From Lachnospiraceae bacterium UBA4364 (GTDB lineage Bacteria; Bacillota; Clostridia; Lachnospirales; Lachnospiraceae): a DNA stretch of 39,741 nt. Below, in pieces: positions 1-8,011 of this stretch. Position numbers and translations under genes: made by a program. How positions within the stretch are numbered: the first letter of the stretch is position 1; each line of letters starts with the position of its first letter. Location: contig DGSK01000047.1 of the NCBI GenBank assembly GCA_002393955.1, positions 1-39,741 on the forward strand, written 5' to 3'. The notes under the pieces were generated by a model. It was not told the DNA's origin. It did not search any database and saw only the letters and a program-made list of their open reading frames with translations.

Positions 1-27
1 ACACAACTTTAGTGCGACAGCCCCGTT

Positions 28-1449
28 TTATTCTGCCAGTAACCCTGCCAGGTAGTAGAGTATGGCACATTCGTTTTCCTGCCAGATGCGGTGGCTTCTT
101 TCAACGGCGCATATGAGATAGCCGTACACGGTGTCTGACTTTCTGATCCTGACTACCATTGCGGATTCGAAACCGTTTTTAATAAGCGTATCATAGAATA
201 CGGGAGAATCCTTCTCGACACGTTCCAGTGTGTTTTCGGAGAAAATATCTTCCGTCATAAGGTTTGAGATATCGCCGGCATCCTCGTCGAAAGAAGTGTC
301 GTTGACTGCTTTCATTCTTCCGTTTTCAAGGACATAGTACATGTCGCATACCTGCAGTATATCTGCTAACAGGGGCATTACGGTTTTCATTTTATTCTCA
401 AAGCCCACAGCATTTTCAGTATCGAGCCTTAGTCGGTGCATGGCAGTAAATACGCCTTGTTTCACAATTTTGGAAATCTCTACATTTTTGTGTTCGGATT
501 CGTCATAGATCGTATAGCAGTTGCGGCCCCGGCTTTTACCAAGATAGAGCATTTTGTCGATGATTCCGAACAGGTCCGTAAAGTTGTCGGAATCATTGGG
601 GAATGTAGCACATCCGGCAGTTCCGGTGATGAGAGATGAACCGTTGTCGAAATGGACTTTGATCCGAAGTGCAGAGGAGTTCGTATATAGTTTTTCAAAG
701 AAATCGATTTTTGATTCCCGGTCGGTATTTTTTAGGTCTATCAGCAGCAGTTCGTCACCACCAAAACGTCCTACCAGACCAAAAGCGTCAGCAGCTTCAG
801 CCAGTTCCATTGTAACTGTTTTTAATACTGTGTCGCCGGCACTGTGTCCGTAGCTGTCATTGATGAATTTGAAGTTATCCAGATCCAGGATCGTAAAAGT
901 AAAGGGTGTCTTATCAGCGATGAGCGCCCTTACGAATTTCATGGCGTAGGCGCGAGACAGAACCCCTGTCAACGGATCCAGGATTTCATCCAGGCTGATC
1001 TCGTCTATGATGCGGTCAAAGAAATTGAACTTACGGAGTCTCTCTCTCGTATATACGACCTGGGAACTGTCCGTACCGTTTTTGCGGCGCAGCACGTCTG
1101 TTATGTCCACGAAACTGCCTACGAGTCCTACTATCTTGTCTCCTTCATACAGGGGACGCTTGGATGCGATGATATCCCTTTCTTCGCCGCGGATAAAACA
1201 TTTTCCCTGGACTTTATAGGTGCTTCTGCCGGAGAGGACAAGGAGCTCGTCATGCTTAAAGGGCTCCGGATCTGAATGCCAGCCCATATCCTCGTCGGTT
1301 TTGCCTATAAGTACATCTGCCGATTCAAAGCCGTAGAAATCCAGGAACGCCTGGTTTACGCCTAAGAACCTGCGTTCATTATCCTTCCAGAATACACAGT
1401 CCTGCGATGTGTTTATTATGCTGTCAAACAACTCTACTGTCATTTCCAT
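28..1449 (-). CDS. PAS-GGDEF-GAF diguanylate-cyclase-like protein
   Basis: A probable soluble sensor for cyclic-di-GMP signalling. Residues about 5-125 form a PAS/PAC domain (CVFWKDNERRFLGVNQAF and a closing GSFVDITD). Residues about 155-310 form a GGDEF domain with DPLTGVLSR, the metal-binding LDLDNFKFIND and a signature of GGDEL at 230-234. The last position differs from GGDEF/GGEEF but the catalytic GGDE is kept. No RxxD inhibitory site is visible five residues upstream. The C-terminal ~100 residues look like a GAF domain. No membrane segment is seen. I chose the ATG at 1449 because GGGGA lies 7-8 bases upstream; a longer in-frame reading to 1521 has no ribosome site. It lies downstream of the SGNH gene on the same strand, but a 228-base gap holds a candidate promoter. 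Family is secure; cyclase activity and input ligand are inferred. Confidence 0.9.
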   Translation of the reverse strand: MEMTVELFDSIINTSQDCVFWKDNERRFLGVNQAFLDFYGFESADVLIGKTDEDMGWHSDPEPFKHDELLVLSGRSTYKVQGKCFIRGEERDIIASKRPLYEGDKIVGLVGSFVDITDVLRRKNGTDSSQVVYTRERLRKFNFFDRIIDEISLDEILDPLTGVLSRAYAMKFVRALIADKTPFTFTILDLDNFKFINDSYGHSAGDTVLKTVTMELAEAADAFGLVGRFGGDELLLIDLKNTDRESKIDFFEKLYTNSSALRIKVHFDNGSSLITGTAGCATFPNDSDNFTDLFGIIDKMLYLGKSRGRNCYTIYDESEHKNVEISKIVKQGVFTAMHRLRLDTENAVGFENKMKTVMPLLADILQVCDMYYVLENGRMKAVNDTSFDEDAGDISNLMTEDIFSENTLERVEKDSPVFYDTLIKNGFESAMVVRIRKSDTVYGYLICAVERSHRIWQENECAILYYLAGLLAE

Positions 1450-1677
1450 AATAATATCCCCGGTACTATTTAATATTTTCTGACAATTTGTGTAATATGT
1501 ACGATATGTACGCATCCGCATAGCGGTAATGTAGTAAGCCTTAGCTTACTATAGCATATTTTAGCAAATCATTCCACCGCATAAGGGCGAAATGACGTTT
1601 AGCAAATGACGTTTAGGCTCAGTGTGGATCAAAAAAGATAATTTAAATACAGGGCAAAGGAAAATGAACAGCGGGGA
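1450..1677. other. Intergenic region with dyads and short tandem repeats
   Basis: This 228-base gap separates the SGNH and PAS-GGDEF genes. Besides the candidate promoter it holds a 13-base direct repeat (AAATGACGTTTAG at 1590-1602 and 1604-1616, period 14) and AT-rich sequence. I see no convincing intrinsic terminator behind the SGNH gene and no RNA gene. Confidence 0.5.
1532..1556 (-). promoter_or_regulatory. Candidate extended -10 promoter overlapped by a perfect dyad, upstream of the PAS-GGDEF gene
   Basis: On the minus strand TGC-TATAGT (plus 1548-1556) fits an extended -10. A perfect 8-bp dyad, TAGTAAGC and GCTTACTA separated by CTTA (plus 1532-1551), overlaps the -10 and the expected start point near 1541. 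That placement suits an operator. No good -35 is seen. Nearby are a CCGC-ATA-GCGG dyad (1516-1526) and two tandem copies of ATATGTACG (1495-1512) in the leader. Confidence 0.4.
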
Positions 1678-2748
1678 TTACTGCAGATACGCTGTCGCAT
1701 CAGGATAATACCCGGTTATTTCCTCAGAAGAAAATGCAAGCACTTTTTCCCGTAGTTCATACAGTTCTTCATCTATCGTATCAGCCTGCATACGATAGCG
1801 GTCGTTATTCATATCGTCATACATTGCGTGGTTTATTTCAGGTGAGAAATGCACCACGTCCATATAGTTGTCAGACTGTGTATACTCATCTGCGTTATAA
1901 AATCCGTAGAGCTTTACATTGGGACAATCCTCAAATGCTGTACTTAATTCCTTGATTATTTCCAAATCTGCATCCAGGTTGCCGGCGCGGAGCTCGCTGT
2001 CCCACCACAGCATGGAGGCAGGCGGATAGAAAAGATAAAATTCAGTTTCGGGGTGTGCTGTTATCTCGGATTTTAACAGAGCCAGATTTTCATAAAATGT
2101 ATCCGGTACCGGCTGCTGTTCCTTAAAATCTGATTCGGGCTCATAGTGTGTCAGCATTGCTTCTTTTGAAAATGTCTTGGTGCTGTACCAGGCATATGCT
2201 TCGTTTTCATTATAGTCCAGCACTGTGTTATAGGCTAACTGTAACGGTATTTTTTTTAGCAGTACATCTTTGTTCCAAAGGTATTTCCAGTCGTTAAGCG
2301 GGTTTCTGTCCACGAGATAATAATAATCATTTTCGGGTAAGGTTACCTTTGTATCAGCCACAAGTACAGCCTTGTCGATGCAGTAGAATACCTTTTTCAG
2401 ATCATGTTTCTCGTATGCCCTGTCAAGATAGAAGAGTATGTCCGCATTGCTTCCGCCTGCGCGTATGGCTTTAACTGCGGTTACATCAAAATATTCCGAA
2501 AGGACTGCGGTATTTGTATTCTCTACTAACGAGTCGCCAAGCAGTACTGCATCATAGTCAAAATGGTCTAGGGTTCCTGCTACTTCATAGTCCCGCTCTT
2601 CCAGTACGGCCTTCATGCCGGGAAGGGGAGCATGATAGTGATAGAAGGGATCGAACAGTACGACAATAAATGCCGGAACAGCTAAAAAGCAGACACTGCA
2701 TATTAACAGAAGTATTATGAATTTTTTTGATCTATCTTTTGTGTTCAT
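1678..2748 (-). CDS. Membrane-anchored SGNH/GDSL-like protein, probable partner of the MBOAT acyltransferase
   Basis: A 356-residue protein with a short cytoplasmic N-terminus, one membrane segment (about residues 10-32) and an exported domain. The signature LLGDSLVENT places a GDSL-type serine at residue 73, and DVVHFS near the C-terminus supplies the DxxH pair (Asp297, His300) expected of SGNH-fold enzymes. In known systems (AlgJ/AlgX with AlgI, DltD with DltB, PatB with PatA) such proteins complete acyl transfer to an extracytoplasmic polymer after an MBOAT protein moves the acyl group across the membrane. The MBOAT gene just upstream on the same strand supports that role. The polymer is unknown, and no alginate or dlt genes are nearby. 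The start ATG at 2748 has only a weak A-rich ribosome site. Confidence 0.75.
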   Translation of the reverse strand: MNTKDRSKKFIILLLICSVCFLAVPAFIVVLFDPFYHYHAPLPGMKAVLEERDYEVAGTLDHFDYDAVLLGDSLVENTNTAVLSEYFDVTAVKAIRAGGSNADILFYLDRAYEKHDLKKVFYCIDKAVLVADTKVTLPENDYYYLVDRNPLNDWKYLWNKDVLLKKIPLQLAYNTVLDYNENEAYAWYSTKTFSKEAMLTHYEPESDFKEQQPVPDTFYENLALLKSEITAHPETEFYLFYPPASMLWWDSELRAGNLDADLEIIKELSTAFEDCPNVKLYGFYNADEYTQSDNYMDVVHFSPEINHAMYDDMNNDRYRMQADTIDEELYELREKVLAFSSEEITGYYPDATAYLQ

Positions 2749-2775
2749 TTCTTAGTTTAAAAAAAATACTCGCAT

Positions 2776-2832
2776 AGTACAGTCTTATGTTGTAAATAGA
2801 ATTGTCCACACAGTACAGTCTGATGTTGTAAA
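2776..2832. repeat. Pair of 21-base direct repeats between the MBOAT and SGNH genes
   Basis: The segments 2776-2796 and 2812-2832 are identical except for one base (core AGTACAGTC[T/G]... then TGTTGTAAA... within AGTACAGTCTKATGTTGTAA). They start 36 bases apart, inside the 156-base gap upstream of the SGNH gene. Paired sites at this spacing could be regulator binding sites or a small duplication. No promoter could be fixed relative to them. Confidence 0.6.
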
Positions 2833-2904
2833 GTGATCCGTGCTCCCTGGCGGTTCCCGGAAACGCATATATTCATCGGAAACTGAGTTTGTCATACAAA
2901 AATA

Positions 2905-4371
2905 TCAAAAATTAAAATACAAGAACGTACTCACCTGGTTTAAGCTGATCACCACCATCCCCAGAAGAGCGGCAAGGTATACCGCGTAAGCTATAGGATA
3001 GTTTTTTTCCTTTATTTCAGTACAGATTGCGGCTGCATTTTTTTTCTGAAGAATAACCGCCGCAGCTGCGAGCAGCACGGTTATCAGCAGGAGATATACG
3101 GCATTTAACATACCGGGCATAAGTGCTTCCACGGACCTTGTGAGAATGTAGAATTCCGGCAGGTCCGAGAGGCAGGACGCCAGCTCAGGCACAAATGATA
3201 CGCCGTTATATACAAACATTGCTTTCAGCATTCTCAGCATGAAATCGATATTGTCGCTTCTGAATATTATGAATGCAACCACCACGAAGGCCCTGGTAAA
3301 GAAGCCGGATAACCATTTGTATTTTATCTTAAGGAAACTCCGCCTGTCCCATATCATTGCGATTCCGTGCATGGCACCCCAGATTACAAAAGTCCATGCG
3401 GCACCGTGCCAGAGACCGCTTACCAGGAATACGATGAGAATGTTTAAATATGTGCGTAGTTTTCCTTTTCTGCTTCCGCCAAGGGGAATATAGAGATATC
3501 GGGTGAAGAATCGGGTCAGTGTCATATGCCAGCGCTTCCAAAAATCACCTATGCTGACAGCTTTATACGGACTGTCAAAATTTTCCGGCAGCGTAAATCC
3601 GAACATTCCCGCAAGTCCGCAGGCCATGTCACTGTATCCGCTGAAATCAAAATAAAGCTGTATGCTGTAGCATACCGCAACTATCCATGCTGATGCGGTA
3701 TCTATCCAGTAGACTTTTTCAAAGCCGAAATCCACTATGTGTCCGAACAGGTCTGCAATCAGCATCTTTTTGGAAAGACCTATAATAAACCGGCTGAGTC
3801 CCTGTGTGAATTTTTCGTAATTGAAGATACGGTTATTCTTATCAGCAAACTGGGGGATGAGCTCATCTGAAAGGACTATCGGTCCTGCAACCAGCTGCGG
3901 AAAGAAGGTCACAAATGCAAGATATTCTATGAAGCTGTAGTTTTTCGCATTACTGCGGTAAGCGTCTGCAAGTCCGGCAATCTGCTGGAGGGTATAGAAG
4001 CTGATTCCTAAGGGCAGCAGGATATTAAAGAAAGACCGATCGGTATGAAGAGTATCGTTTGCTATGGAAATGATAAAGTCCAGATATTTGAAAATGCCGA
4101 TAAGTATGATATTTGCGGATACACCTGTGAAGAGAAGTACACCGGCGGCTTTTCTGAATCTCTTTATTGCTTTCATCAGGGCAAAATTAATGAGTATGCT
4201 GCCAAGTATCAGTATCAGGTATGACGGTTTGAAATAACCATAGAAAAACAGGGAGGCTGCGGATAAAAAGCATAAAGCAGTGCGGTTTAACCCAAAATGG
4301 TTCAAACCATACCACCCGAGCAGTACGACCGGTAAAAACACAAAGAGAAAAGTTGCCGAATTAAAAAGCAT
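2905..4371 (-). CDS. MBOAT-family membrane O-acyltransferase (AlgI/DltB-like)
   Basis: A 488-residue polytopic membrane protein of the AlgI/DltB branch of the MBOAT family. Conserved features are FPQLVAGPIV (about 157-166), QLYFDFSGYSDMA (about 238-250), GDFWKRWHMTLTRFF with His282, RYLYIPLGGSRKG (about 291-303) and SGLWHGAAWTFVIWG with the catalytic-type His322. Length is usual for the family. It is expected to carry an acyl group across the membrane for transfer to a surface polysaccharide or teichoic-acid-like polymer, with the downstream SGNH protein finishing the transfer. The ATG at 4371 follows GAGG with seven intervening bases. The family call is firm and the acceptor unknown. Confidence 0.92.
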   Translation of the reverse strand: MLFNSATFLFVFLPVVLLGWYGLNHFGLNRTALCFLSAASLFFYGYFKPSYLILILGSILINFALMKAIKRFRKAAGVLLFTGVSANIILIGIFKYLDFIISIANDTLHTDRSFFNILLPLGISFYTLQQIAGLADAYRSNAKNYSFIEYLAFVTFFPQLVAGPIVLSDELIPQFADKNNRIFNYEKFTQGLSRFIIGLSKKMLIADLFGHIVDFGFEKVYWIDTASAWIVAVCYSIQLYFDFSGYSDMACGLAGMFGFTLPENFDSPYKAVSIGDFWKRWHMTLTRFFTRYLYIPLGGSRKGKLRTYLNILIVFLVSGLWHGAAWTFVIWGAMHGIAMIWDRRSFLKIKYKWLSGFFTRAFVVVAFIIFRSDNIDFMLRMLKAMFVYNGVSFVPELASCLSDLPEFYILTRSVEALMPGMLNAVYLLLITVLLAAAAVILQKKNAAAICTEIKEKNYPIAYAVYLAALLGMVVISLNQVSTFLYFNF

Positions 4372-4470
4372 CCAGGTGCCTCACAAACAGCCCGGCGTAC
4401 GTTTTGCCATGGGCCTGCGTAAGAGTAATTTTGTCAGTGAAAGTTTATGATCCGGATAAACGGACACTAA

Positions 4471-4476
4471 ATTATA
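4471..4476 (-). promoter_or_regulatory. Candidate -10 for the MBOAT-SGNH transcript
   Basis: The minus strand reads TATAAT about 100 bases upstream of the MBOAT start. No convincing -35 lies 16-18 bases further upstream; a TTGAGC occurs at a 20-base spacing. It is arranged divergently from the htpG promoter. Confidence 0.4.
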
Positions 4477-4587
4477 GTAGCATAAATCCCGGTGCAGCTC
4501 AATGATTCCCGCATTTATGGCAGCATGTCTGCAGACCGGGAGGAAAGAGGGAACTAAAGCATAAGAAAGACGAAAACAGTTAATTTG

Positions 4588-4614
4588 TTAGCACTCGTTA
4601 AAAATGAGTGCTAA
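4588..4614 (+). promoter_or_regulatory. CIRCE operator (HrcA binding site) upstream of htpG
   Basis: TTAGCACTC, nine bases, then GAGTGCTAA: an exact match to the CIRCE consensus bound by the heat-shock repressor HrcA. CIRCE normally controls groESL and hrcA-grpE-dnaK-dnaJ, so its position here puts htpG in the HrcA regulon. It sits 7 bases before a candidate -35. Confidence 0.95.
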
Positions 4615-4621
4615 TTTTCTC

Positions 4622-4659
4622 TTGACTTTTTTTTCAGCCGGTTTTAAACTCTTTATAGT
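4622..4659 (+). promoter_or_regulatory. Candidate SigA-type htpG promoter
   Basis: Two readings are possible just downstream of CIRCE: TTGACT (4622-4627) with TAAACT (4645-4650), or TTTTCA (4631-4636) with TATAGT (4654-4659). Each pair has a 17-base spacer and matches about 9 of 12 consensus bases. The operator would lie close enough to hinder polymerase. Confidence 0.55.
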
Positions 4660-4761
4660 GATCGGAGTGATCTGATTACTACGAATGCTCCGTTGGGATG
4701 CATACGGATTTGCAGGGAATGTACCTTAAAGAATCATATAAAAGAAAGGATGTGTATCAAA

Positions 4762-6873
4762 ATGGCAAGTAAGGGAAGCTTATCAATCAGCAGCGAGAAT
4801 ATTTTCCCGATCATTAAAAAATGGATGTATTCCGATCAGGATATCTTCTACAGGGAGCTGGTCAGCAACGGTTCTGACGCCATCACCAAATTAAAGAAGC
4901 TGGATATGATGGGAGAGTATACTCTGCCGGAGGGATATAAGGGCAAGATCGAGATCATCTTAAGCCCGGAGAACAAGACCATAAAGGTTATCGATAATGG
5001 TCTCGGAATGAGTGAGAAGGAAGTTGAGGAGTACATCAACCAGATCGCATTTTCAGGTGCTACGGATTTCATAGAGAAATACAAGGATAAAGCTAACGAG
5101 GACCAGATAATCGGTCATTTCGGTCTGGGATTCTATTCAGCATTCATGGTAGCTGAGGAGGTTGAGATCGATACCCTTTCATATCGTGAGGGAGAGAAGC
5201 CTGTTCACTGGAGCTGCAACGGCGGTACTGATTATGAGATGACTGAGGGCAGCAGGACTGAAGTGGGTACAGAGATCACACTTCATGTATCCGAAGACTG
5301 CACTAAGTACTGCAATAAATACGAGGCTGAGGATGTGCTTAAAAAGTACTGCTCATTCATGCCCTATGAGATATTCCTTTCAAAGGAGGGGGAGGAGCTG
5401 ACCGAGACTATAAAGGTTTCGGAGAAGCTCGACACAGACGTGGTACTGGAAGAAATCCCCGGCACGTATCCTAAAGATGCAGACGGAAATGAAGATACTA
5501 CAAAGGAAAAGAGTGAGGACAAGCTTAAGATCAAGAAGCGTCCTGTGGCTTTGAATGATACCACGCCGCTCTGGGCAAAGCATCCCAATGAGTGCACAAA
5601 GGATGAGTATCTGGACTTCTACAGAAAGGTGTTCCATGACTACAAGGAGCCGCTTTTCTGGATCCACCTGAATATGGACTATCCTTTTAACTTAAAGGGT
5701 ATACTTTATTTCCCTCGTATCAATATGGAGTTTGAGTCCATTGAGGGCGTGATAAAGCTTTATAACAACCAGGTCTTCATTGCGGATAACATCAAGGAGG
5801 TCATCCCTGAGTATCTGATGCTCTTAAAGGGAGTAATAGACTGCCCGGATCTGCCTCTTAATGTTTCAAGGTCAGCATTGCAGAATGACGGTTTTGTAAA
5901 GAAAATCTCAGAGTACATTTCCAAGAAGGTGGCTGACAAGCTTGCGGGAATGTGCAAGACAGAGAGGGAAGAGTACGAGAAATATTGGGACGACATCAGT
6001 CCGTTCATCAAGTACGGTTGCTTAAAGGATGACAAATTCTGCGAGAAGATGACCGACTACATCCTCTTTAAAGACATTGACAGCAAATACATGACACTTC
6101 CTGAATGCCTTGAGGTTAAGCCGATTGATACTGAGGACAGCGAGTCTGAAGAGAGTGCGGTAGATGAAGACGGCAACAAGGTGGAGGCTGAGGTAGTTAA
6201 CGATGATGAGAAGAAATCACCTGATGGAGATGCAGACAGTACAGAGGCTGCAGAGGAACCCAAGGAAAAGAAGATTTTCTATGTTACCGACATGCAGCAG
6301 CAGAGCCAGTATGTAAATATGTTCCGTAAGGCTAAGAAAACTGCTGTCGTACTCAAGGACAATATCGACCAGCCCTTCATGCAGCAGCTTGAGCGTAAGA
6401 ATGAAAACATTCATTTCCTGCGCATAGATGCTGAGATCACTGAGGATCTGACAGCTAAGAAGTCCGGCAAGGTAGAGGAGGAACTGGCCGAGCAGACCAA
6501 GATCCTTGAGAAGATCTTCAAGAAGACCATCAAGAAGGACAACATCACAGTAAAGGCTGACAAGCTCAAGAATAAAGATATTTCCTCACTCCTCACGGTT
6601 TCCGAGGAGTCAAGGCGTATGCAGGATATGATGAAGATGTATGCGTCAAACGGCCTGGATATGGGCGGCTTCCCGAAGGAAGGTCAGACACTTATCCTGA
6701 ATACCTCAAATAAGCTTGTACAGAAGATACTTGAAGACCAGGACAGCGAGAACTCACAGCTCCTTTTCGAGCAGCTCTATGATCTGGCACGTCTCCAGAA
6801 TGAGCCGCTGGATCCGGATGCAATGACCAAGTTCGTTGCAAGGTCCAATAAGCTTCTGTCACTATTAGCATAA
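4762..6873 (+). CDS. htpG: Hsp90-family chaperone HtpG
   Basis: A 703-residue ATP-dependent cytosolic chaperone. The GHKL ATPase domain shows RELVSNGSDA with catalytic-type Glu32 (SNGSDA instead of the usual SNASDA), IDNGLGMS near residue 78 and GHFGLGFYSAFMVA. Middle-domain motifs include LFWIHLNMDYPFNLKGILYFP and DCPDLPLNVSRSALQND. The protein is longer than the ~620-630 residues of typical HtpG, mainly from a strongly acidic insert of about 55 residues (about 450-505) in the later middle domain, before KIFYVTD. The ATG at 4762 is preceded by AAAGGA and starts MASKGSLSIS; an upstream in-frame reading lacks a ribosome site. The gene is monocistronic, with a CIRCE/promoter in front and a terminator behind. 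Confidence 0.97.
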   Translation: MASKGSLSISSENIFPIIKKWMYSDQDIFYRELVSNGSDAITKLKKLDMMGEYTLPEGYKGKIEIILSPENKTIKVIDNGLGMSEKEVEEYINQIAFSGATDFIEKYKDKANEDQIIGHFGLGFYSAFMVAEEVEIDTLSYREGEKPVHWSCNGGTDYEMTEGSRTEVGTEITLHVSEDCTKYCNKYEAEDVLKKYCSFMPYEIFLSKEGEELTETIKVSEKLDTDVVLEEIPGTYPKDADGNEDTTKEKSEDKLKIKKRPVALNDTTPLWAKHPNECTKDEYLDFYRKVFHDYKEPLFWIHLNMDYPFNLKGILYFPRINMEFESIEGVIKLYNNQVFIADNIKEVIPEYLMLLKGVIDCPDLPLNVSRSALQNDGFVKKISEYISKKVADKLAGMCKTEREEYEKYWDDISPFIKYGCLKDDKFCEKMTDYILFKDIDSKYMTLPECLEVKPIDTEDSESEESAVDEDGNKVEAEVVNDDEKKSPDGDADSTEAAEEPKEKKIFYVTDMQQQSQYVNMFRKAKKTAVVLKDNIDQPFMQQLERKNENIHFLRIDAEITEDLTAKKSGKVEEELAEQTKILEKIFKKTIKKDNITVKADKLKNKDISSLLTVSEESRRMQDMMKMYASNGLDMGGFPKEGQTLILNTSNKLVQKILEDQDSENSQLLFEQLYDLARLQNEPLDPDAMTKFVARSNKLLSLLA

Positions 6874-6891
6874 AATGCTAAAGCAAATGTC

Positions 6892-6924
6892 CCCCCGTCG
6901 AGAGTGATCGGCGGGGGTTTTTTT
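6892..6924 (+). terminator. Rho-independent terminator of htpG
   Basis: A 10-bp stem (CCCCCGTCGA paired with TCGGCGGGGG, one G-T wobble), a six-base loop and a run of seven T. Confidence 0.93.
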
Positions 6925-6930
6925 GAAAGA

Positions 6931-6946
6931 TAACTAAAACTTCCCA
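6931..6946 (+). repeat. 16-base post-terminator repeat, copy 1
   Basis: TAACTAAAACTTCCCA begins six bases after the htpG terminator T-run. An exact second copy lies at 39718-39733, seven bases after another terminator. Function unknown. Confidence 0.7.
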
Positions 6947-7040
6947 TACCGTGCAGCTTTTTCCTGATGGTGTTTAATAGGGGCTATCCATCCATGAGGG
7001 AGGTTTCATCTATAACATTTACTTACGGAAAGAATAATTG

Positions 7041-7056
7041 TGGTATAATACAAAGT
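7041..7056 (+). promoter_or_regulatory. Extended -10 promoter implying a leaderless mRNA for the lipid kinase gene
   Basis: TGG-TATAAT (7041-7049) matches the extended -10 consensus exactly. Transcription would start about seven bases later, at or next to the ATG at 7057, and no Shine-Dalgarno sequence precedes that ATG. A TTTACT about 20 bases upstream is a poor -35. Confidence 0.6.
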
Positions 7057-7950
7057 ATGGAAAACTATAAACGACTTCTTTTCATAATCAACCCCAACGC
7101 CGGAATAAAGCGCAGGGAGAACAGGCTGAGTGAGATAATCATTATGTTCTCCGATTATGGCTATGAGACTGTTATTTGTTTCACGGAGAAAAGCGGCGAC
7201 GGTACTGAACTGGTTAAAAAACATGCACGTGACGATATATCACTTATCGTGTGCATGGGAGGCGACGGTACTTTAAATGAGGTGATAGAGGGATGCATCA
7301 GTATAGGCTGGGATAAACCCATCGGTTATATACCTGCAGGCTCTACCAATGACTTTGCGTCCAGCTTAGGTCTTCCGGAGGAGCCGGATGAGGCGGCACA
7401 CCGTATAATGACCGGAAGGGGACGCAGGATAGACACAGGCGTCTTCAACGGAAGGGGATTCGTATATACAGCTACTACGGGACTTTTTTCCAAGACATCA
7501 TACGAAACTCCGCAGGCGGTAAAGAATCTTCTGGGTCATTTTGCATATGTTATGGGGGGAATCAAGGATTTAAGTGAGTTTGTGCCCATGGAAATGACCA
7601 TAGAGGCTGACGGCGTCCAGTATGAAGGCGTATATTCACTTGTTTCACTGTGCAATACATATTCGCTGGGGGGAATGATGAATTTTGAGGAGAGCTCTGT
7701 GGATCTTTCGGACGGCTACTTTGAACTCCTGATGATAATGAAGCCTGATGATATACTGGAGCTGGATTCCATAAGGAGGGCTCTGGTGGAACGGGATTTT
7801 TCCACAGGCCTTGTAAGTATGGTAAAGGTAAAAAATGTAAAGATCGCATGCAAAGACATGCCGGACTGGTCACTGGACGGTGAGTTTGAAAAAGGTTCCA
7901 GGGTGAACAGATTTTCCGTTAGGGAAGGCTCAGTCACCATAATTTGCTGA
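7057..7950 (+). CDS. Diacylglycerol kinase-family lipid kinase (DgkB/YegS type)
   Basis: A 297-residue soluble enzyme of the DAGK catalytic family, which phosphorylates diacylglycerol or related lipids and in Gram-positives recycles diacylglycerol from lipoteichoic-acid synthesis. Motifs are INPNAG near the N-terminus, the nucleotide-binding CMGGDGTLNEVIEG (about residues 66-79) and YIPAGSTNDFASSLG. The C-terminal half is the usual beta-sandwich, including SLDGE. Length is normal. The chosen start (MENYKRLLFIINPNAG) fits the family N-terminus; an upstream in-frame ATG at 6967 would add 30 unrelated residues, and the promoter sits inside that stretch. It heads a probable four-gene operon ending in guaB. 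Lipid specificity cannot be read from sequence. Confidence 0.9.
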   Translation: MENYKRLLFIINPNAGIKRRENRLSEIIIMFSDYGYETVICFTEKSGDGTELVKKHARDDISLIVCMGGDGTLNEVIEGCISIGWDKPIGYIPAGSTNDFASSLGLPEEPDEAAHRIMTGRGRRIDTGVFNGRGFVYTATTGLFSKTSYETPQAVKNLLGHFAYVMGGIKDLSEFVPMEMTIEADGVQYEGVYSLVSLCNTYSLGGMMNFEESSVDLSDGYFELLMIMKPDDILELDSIRRALVERDFSTGLVSMVKVKNVKIACKDMPDWSLDGEFEKGSRVNRFSVREGSVTIIC

Positions 7951-8011
7951 AGGGGGTAAGTTGAAACGGCGGGCGTATCTGCGTCCTGTATGAAAACGGA
8001 GGGTTACGGTT

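Noticed and set aside
844..1275. A 143-codon plus-strand frame opposite the PAS-GGDEF gene.
   Set aside because: It lies wholly antisense to a well-supported coding region with clear domains and has no ribosome site of its own.
1628..1645. A/T-rich palindrome ATC-TTTTTT-GAT behind the SGNH gene as a terminator.
   Set aside because: The stem is only three base pairs and has no GC-rich part, so it would not form a stable hairpin.
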